Shown here piece by piece: positions 32,834 to 35,504 of a stretch of DNA of 35,504 nucleotides. This stretch comes from an uncultured Bacteroidota bacterium (GTDB lineage: Bacteria > Bacteroidota > Bacteroidia > Bacteroidales > P3), in NCBI GenBank assembly GCA_902774395.1, contig CACYIK010000016.1:1-35504 (forward strand), read 5' to 3'. The notes beneath the pieces are model-generated. The model did not search any database. It worked only from the letters and a program-made list of their open reading frames with translations, and was not told the origin of the DNA. Within the stretch, counting starts at the first letter, position 1. Each line of letters starts with the position of its first letter. The translations under genes were made by a program, and so were the position numbers.

Positions 32834-33799
32834 ATGAGACACAACAATAACTCAGAACTCGACGACTTGAAGTCTTGCGAAAGCAATAACTCGAAGTCTC
32901 GTGGTGTGCCGTCGGCTTGGCCGACAAGTCCCGAAGTCTCGAAGTCTAGCGACAGCGGCTGGACCACTGTTATACAGCCTAAGGAGAAGCTGCTGCAGGT
33001 GAACCTGCGGGAGATTTGGGACTACCGTGACCTGTGCATGCTCTTCGTCAAGCGCAACATCACGACACAATTCAAGCAGACCATCCTCGGACCGCTGTGG
33101 TACCTCATCCAACCCACCATGACGGTCATCATGTACATGGTGGTCTTCGGCGGCATCGCCAATATCCCCACCGACGGCCTGCCCCAGCCGCTGTTCTACC
33201 TCAGCGGCATCTGCCTCTGGCAGTATTTCAACGACTGCCTCAGCAAGACCTCCTCGACCTTCACTGCCAACGCCGGCATCTTCGGCAAGGTCTACTTCCC
33301 ACGACTGGTGGTGCCCCTCTCCACGGTCATCTCCAACCTGCTGCGTTTCGGCATACAGTTGGGTCTGTTCCTGGTGGTCTACGCCATCTACCAGATTTGG
33401 ATAATCCCCGGGCAGATACACACCAACTGGTACGCGCTGTTACTGCCGCTGCTGGTAATGATGCTGGCAGGACTGGCACTGGGTTTCGGCATCCTCTTCT
33501 CGAGCATGACGACGAAATACCGCGACATGACGCTGCTTTTGGACTACTTCGTGCGCCTGTGGATGTATGCCACCCCCGTCATCTATCCCTTGAGCACCAT
33601 CACCAACGAAAAACTGCGCTTCGTCATGAGTCTCAACCCCTTGACGGGCATCGTCGAAGCCTTCAAATACGGCATGCTCGGCGAAGGACAGTTCAGCTGG
33701 ACCATGCTGGGCTACAGCTTCACCTTCATGCTGGTGCTGCTAGCCATCGGCATCGTCATCTTCAACCGCGTGCAGAAGACCTTCATGGACACAGTCTAA
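32834..33799 (+). CDS. wzm: ABC-2 type polysaccharide export permease (Wzm-like)
   Basis: 321 residues, inner membrane. From about residue 43 (GWTTVIQPKEKLL) it matches polysaccharide or O-antigen export permeases: LREIWDYRDLCMLFVKRNITTQFKQTILGPLWYLIQP, then six hydrophobic segments, and YATPVIYPLSTI. Its ATPase partner begins at 35455. Residues ~9-42 are encoded by the array at 32864-32955 and are Ser/Asn-rich and foreign to the family. The ATG at 32834 gives the only in-frame path. An internal start within the first 50 codons is possible but none is an ATG. Confidence 0.9.
   Translation: MRHNNNSELDDLKSCESNNSKSRGVPSAWPTSPEVSKSSDSGWTTVIQPKEKLLQVNLREIWDYRDLCMLFVKRNITTQFKQTILGPLWYLIQPTMTVIMYMVVFGGIANIPTDGLPQPLFYLSGICLWQYFNDCLSKTSSTFTANAGIFGKVYFPRLVVPLSTVISNLLRFGIQLGLFLVVYAIYQIWIIPGQIHTNWYALLLPLLVMMLAGLALGFGILFSSMTTKYRDMTLLLDYFVRLWMYATPVIYPLSTITNEKLRFVMSLNPLTGIVEAFKYGMLGEGQFSWTMLGYSFTFMLVLLAIGIVIFNRVQKTFMDTV
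32864..32955. repeat. GAAGTCTC word array with two hairpins, in frame in the Wzm-like CDS
   Basis: Words of the GAAGTCTC type (the complement of GAGACTTC) flank two hairpins: TTGC-GAAA-GCAA (32875-32886) and GTCGGC-TTG-GCCGAC (32911-32925). Positions 32901-32930 are identical to 34778-34807. Confidence 0.85.
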
Positions 33800-33800
33800 A

Positions 33801-33888
33801 GTCTTCGAGACTTCAAGACAACAAGTTCTTTTAAAATCTTTTCAAATCTGCCGGAAAATAAAGTTCTGATAGTTCTTTTAGTTCCTCA
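33801..33888. repeat. Two word arrays after the Wzm-like gene
   Basis: GTCTTC, GAGACTTC, AAGACAAC at 33801-33822 belong to the GAGACTTC family. A separate period-9 array, AGTTCTGAT, AGTTCTTTT, AGTTCCTCA, spans 33862-33888, with a related AGTTCTTTT at 33824. The first begins one base after the TAA stop. A small CCCC-TTC-GGGG hairpin follows near 33922-33932. Confidence 0.7.
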
Positions 33889-33938
33889 CTGCATTAAATA
33901 TCATTGTATTGGTGTTCGGTTCCCCTTCGGGGTTTTGA

Positions 33939-35039
33939 TTGAGATTGAAAAAGGAAATTGACATAGCATTTGCATTGTTGCGCGGGGCGCTGGAGGGCAC
34001 AATCCCCGAGGTGAAGCGACTCGAGACCGACACCTGGTGGCGGATGTTCCGACTGCTGCAGCAGAACCATGTGGCAGCCCTGACAGCCGACGCCATGTCG
34101 AAGCTCGACGTGCCCCGCGAGGTGAAGATTCCGTGGCTGGCAGAGTGCGACAAGGCAGAGCGATGGCACCGCTACCAACAGGAAGTCCAAACGGAGATTA
34201 TAGGTGTCATGCATCAGCGCGGCATCCCTACGCTGGTACTGAAAGGCACACACCTCGCGCAATACTACCCACAACCCGAGCTGAGAGAGTTCGGCGACCT
34301 GGACCTCTACTTCTACGACAAGCACGACGAGGCCGACCGTGTGGCTCGCGAAGTGCTAAAAGTGGAGGTCAGCGATGACGCCCACCACCATACGAAATAC
34401 AACTACCGCGGCGTAACGGTAGAAAGCCATTACGACTTCCTCAACACCCACTATCCCCCCAGCAACCGCCGCTATGAGGCCCTGCTCAAAGAGTTAATCA
34501 GCACAAGCGACAGCCATTCATCATTCATCACTCATCATTCATCATTCGAAGTTCTCTTCCTCCTCCGCCACATGGCATGCCATTTCGCCGCCAGCCGCAT
34601 CACCCTGCGCGACCTGGTGGACTGGGCACTCACCTGCCGGGCTTTAGAAGACAAGGCCGACTGGACGTTAGTGGAGAAAACCATCGAAGACTACGGCATG
34701 ACGGAATTCGTCGCCGCCCTCAACACCATCGCCGAACAACGCCTCGGATTCTCGATATCTCAACGTCTTGAAGTCTTGTGGTGTGCCGTCGGCTTGGCCG
34801 ACAAGTCTCGATGTCTTGATGTCTCTCTTGTTCACAAGATAGAGCACGACATCGTCTATGGCAGCAAGGAGGCCGACAACAAAGCCGACGGATGGGAACG
34901 TCTAGGATGGAAGCTGCGCCGCTGGCAAGCGCTGGCATGGAAACGTCGCATGGTCTTCAACGACCCACCCGCCCGCCTCCTCTTCGCCAGCCTCACCTCC
35001 CACGCCGAGAAACCCCAGAGCATCCTGCACAAGATGTAA
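33939..35039 (+). CDS. Nucleotidyltransferase-fold family protein (NTP_transf_5 type)
   Basis: 366 residues. GIPTLVLKGTHLAQYYPQPELREFGDLDLYFYDKHD (~95-130) is the hallmark of this family of predicted nucleotidyltransferases found in exopolysaccharide loci: a Lys-Gly pair, then G-D-L-D-L acidic pair. The start is TTG at 33939 (in-frame TGA at 33936) or the TTG at 33945; the first ATG is at residue 35, too late. Two arrays lie in frame: CATTCAT words at 34515-34547 and the GTCTTGAT array with the shared 30-nt module at 34765-34828. The frame is intact through both. The natural substrate is unknown. Confidence 0.75.
   Translation: MRLKKEIDIAFALLRGALEGTIPEVKRLETDTWWRMFRLLQQNHVAALTADAMSKLDVPREVKIPWLAECDKAERWHRYQQEVQTEIIGVMHQRGIPTLVLKGTHLAQYYPQPELREFGDLDLYFYDKHDEADRVAREVLKVEVSDDAHHHTKYNYRGVTVESHYDFLNTHYPPSNRRYEALLKELISTSDSHSSFITHHSSFEVLFLLRHMACHFAASRITLRDLVDWALTCRALEDKADWTLVEKTIEDYGMTEFVAALNTIAEQRLGFSISQRLEVLWCAVGLADKSRCLDVSLVHKIEHDIVYGSKEADNKADGWERLGWKLRRWQALAWKRRMVFNDPPARLLFASLTSHAEKPQSILHKM
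34515..34547. repeat. Period-7 word array (CATTCAT), in frame inside a CDS
   Basis: Words CATTCAT, CATTCAT, CACTCAT, CATTCAT and CATTC, 33 nt or 11 codons in all, so the reading frame is kept. They encode a His/Ser-rich stretch just before the EVLFLLRHMACHFA helix. Confidence 0.9.
34765..34828. repeat. Period-8 array with shared 30-nt module, in frame inside a CDS
   Basis: GTCTTGAA and GTCTTGTG on the left, GTCTCGAT, GTCTTGAT and GTCTCTCT on the right, around the hairpin module 34778-34807, which is identical to 32901-32930. It is read in a different frame from the first copy. Confidence 0.9.
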
Positions 35040-35042
35040 GTG

Positions 35043-35089
35043 GTTTACCGTTTTTTTGTTTACTGTTTACGGTTTACAGTTTACTGTTG
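35043..35089. repeat. Period-7 word array (GTTTACN), left member
   Basis: GTTTACC, an 8-nt GTTTTTTT, GTTTACT, GTTTACG, GTTTACA, GTTTACT. It is the inverse of the array at 35420-35451; together they flank the four-helix-bundle remnant. Confidence 0.92.
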
Positions 35090-35099
35090 TTTCTAATAA

Positions 35100-35441
35100 C
35101 ATACCAATATAGTTGATCATGTACGCCTGTTAGACAAGTTCCCGAATTTTGAGAAATATGCCTTGTGTGACCAGATAAGGAGATCCATCGTATCAGTTCC
35201 CTCAAACTTGGCAGAAGGCAGTGGTCGTGTATCCCCTAAGGAGCAACTTCATTTCTATGAAATTTCGTATGGCTCATTGATGGAATCCTACAATCAACTA
35301 ATTCTGGCTGCCGACCTCAAATATATCAGCAACGACGAACTGGAAGGCATATTTCCTCAGATAGACACCGTAGCCAGAATGCTCAACGGCCTCCGTTCCT
35401 CAATCATAAAAAAACTATCAACCGTAAACGGTAAACAGTAA
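35100..35441 (+). pseudogene. 3' part of a four-helix-bundle (23S IVS-protein-like) gene
   Basis: The frame opens after TAA at 35097-35099 and runs VDHVRLLDKFPNFEKYALCDQIRRS, VSVPSNLAEGSGRV, then a helical C-terminus with YISNDEL and ML-GLRSSI, the conserved part of the family. The first helix is missing and no ATG precedes the conserved region, only TTG at 35163. The last codons (NGKQ) and the TAA stop come from the array at 35420-35451. It is probably a truncated gene; translation from a TTG cannot be excluded. Confidence 0.7.
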
Positions 35442-35451
35442 ACCGTAAACC
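35420..35451. repeat. Period-7 word array (complement GTTTACN), right member
   Basis: Reading the complement: GTTTACG, GTTTACT, GTTTACC, GTTTACG. It is inverted relative to 35043-35089 and ends just ahead of the Wzt-like ATG. Confidence 0.92.
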
Positions 35452-35454
35452 AAC

Positions 35455-35504
35455 ATGCCAACAGCAATAGAATTCAATAATATCAGCAAGATCTACCGCC
35501 TAGG
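35455..35504 (+). CDS. wzt: Start of an ABC transporter ATPase (Wzt-like), truncated by window end
   Basis: Sixteen codons remain (MPTAIEFNNISKIYRL). This beginning is typical of polysaccharide-export ABC ATPases, which start with a strand and then the A-loop Tyr in K-x-Y. Its permease partner is the gene at 32834. It is separated from it by the nucleotidyltransferase-fold gene and the four-helix remnant. The Walker motifs lie outside the window. Confidence 0.6.
   Translation, partial: MPTAIEFNNISKIYRL

Noticed and set aside
32712..35441. One four-helix-bundle gene split by a 2.3-kb insertion
   Set aside because: The two pieces overlap in the first helix and differ in sequence there, so they are separate remnants.
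35043..35451. CRISPR array
   Set aside because: Repeat words are only 7 nt, contiguous, without spacers, and no cas gene is present.

Overview
The window looks like a chromosomal segment from a member of the Bacteroidales, probably uncultured and host-associated. The evidence is the Bacteroidetes -7 promoter element (TAnnTTTG, seen ahead of several genes), a surface protein with a type IX secretion (T9SS) type-B C-terminal domain, a DUF3667 protein, a UpxY-like antiterminator, and an OprP-like porin. Coding sequence is GC-rich and intergenic DNA is AT-rich. I cannot name a genus.

Layout. 1-2842 (+): 3' part of a large repetitive T9SS surface protein. 2910-9161 (+): porin-like protein, Gate-domain membrane protein, DUF3667 zinc-ribbon membrane protein, a 55-residue 2[4Fe-4S] ferredoxin, and a secreted protein ending in a YiiX-like cysteine-hydrolase domain. 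9165-11582 (-): purE, a kinase/dCMP-deaminase fusion, and a secreted TonB-C-like protein. 11887-12777 (+): a lamin-tail-domain protein. 12780-26063 (-): an 11-gene polysaccharide operon read from wza through wzc, rfbA, rfbC, rfbD, four Wbp-type genes and a CapD/PglF-like dehydratase to an LtaS-like sulfatase. 26228-28658 (+): kamB-kamC, reactivase of lysine 5,6-aminomutase. 28694-28784 (-): tRNA-Ser(GGA). 28935-30572 (+): an M49-like metallopeptidase. 30977-35504 (+): a second polysaccharide locus with UpxY-like antiterminator, sugar phosphate transferase, Wzm-like ABC permease, nucleotidyltransferase-fold protein and the first codons of a Wzt-like ATPase.

How the genes work together. The minus-strand operon supplies Wza/Wzc export parts, a partial dTDP-rhamnose pathway (rfbB not seen) and what looks like the complete WbpA-WbpB-WbpE-WbpD route to UDP-2,3-diacetamido-2,3-dideoxyglucuronate. 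The second locus supplies an initiating sugar transferase and an ABC-type exporter. No glycosyltransferase, flippase or polymerase is visible, so these two loci cannot be the whole pathway.

The most unusual signal is a set of short-word arrays. At least a dozen places carry 3-7 imperfect tandem copies of a short word, most often exactly 7 nt long (also 8, 9, 10 or 11). Each site uses a different word (ATTGAAA, GTTTACN, CATTCAT, CTCCACT, GAGACTTC, AGTGAAAGGA and others). Several are paired in inverted orientation around a core. Some sit at gene junctions, some supply the stop codon of the preceding gene, and some lie in frame inside coding sequences. One 30-nt hairpin-containing module occurs identically in two genes and is read in two different frames. 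Two remnants of four-helix-bundle (23S IVS-protein-like) genes lie between such arrays. I do not know a described system that matches this.
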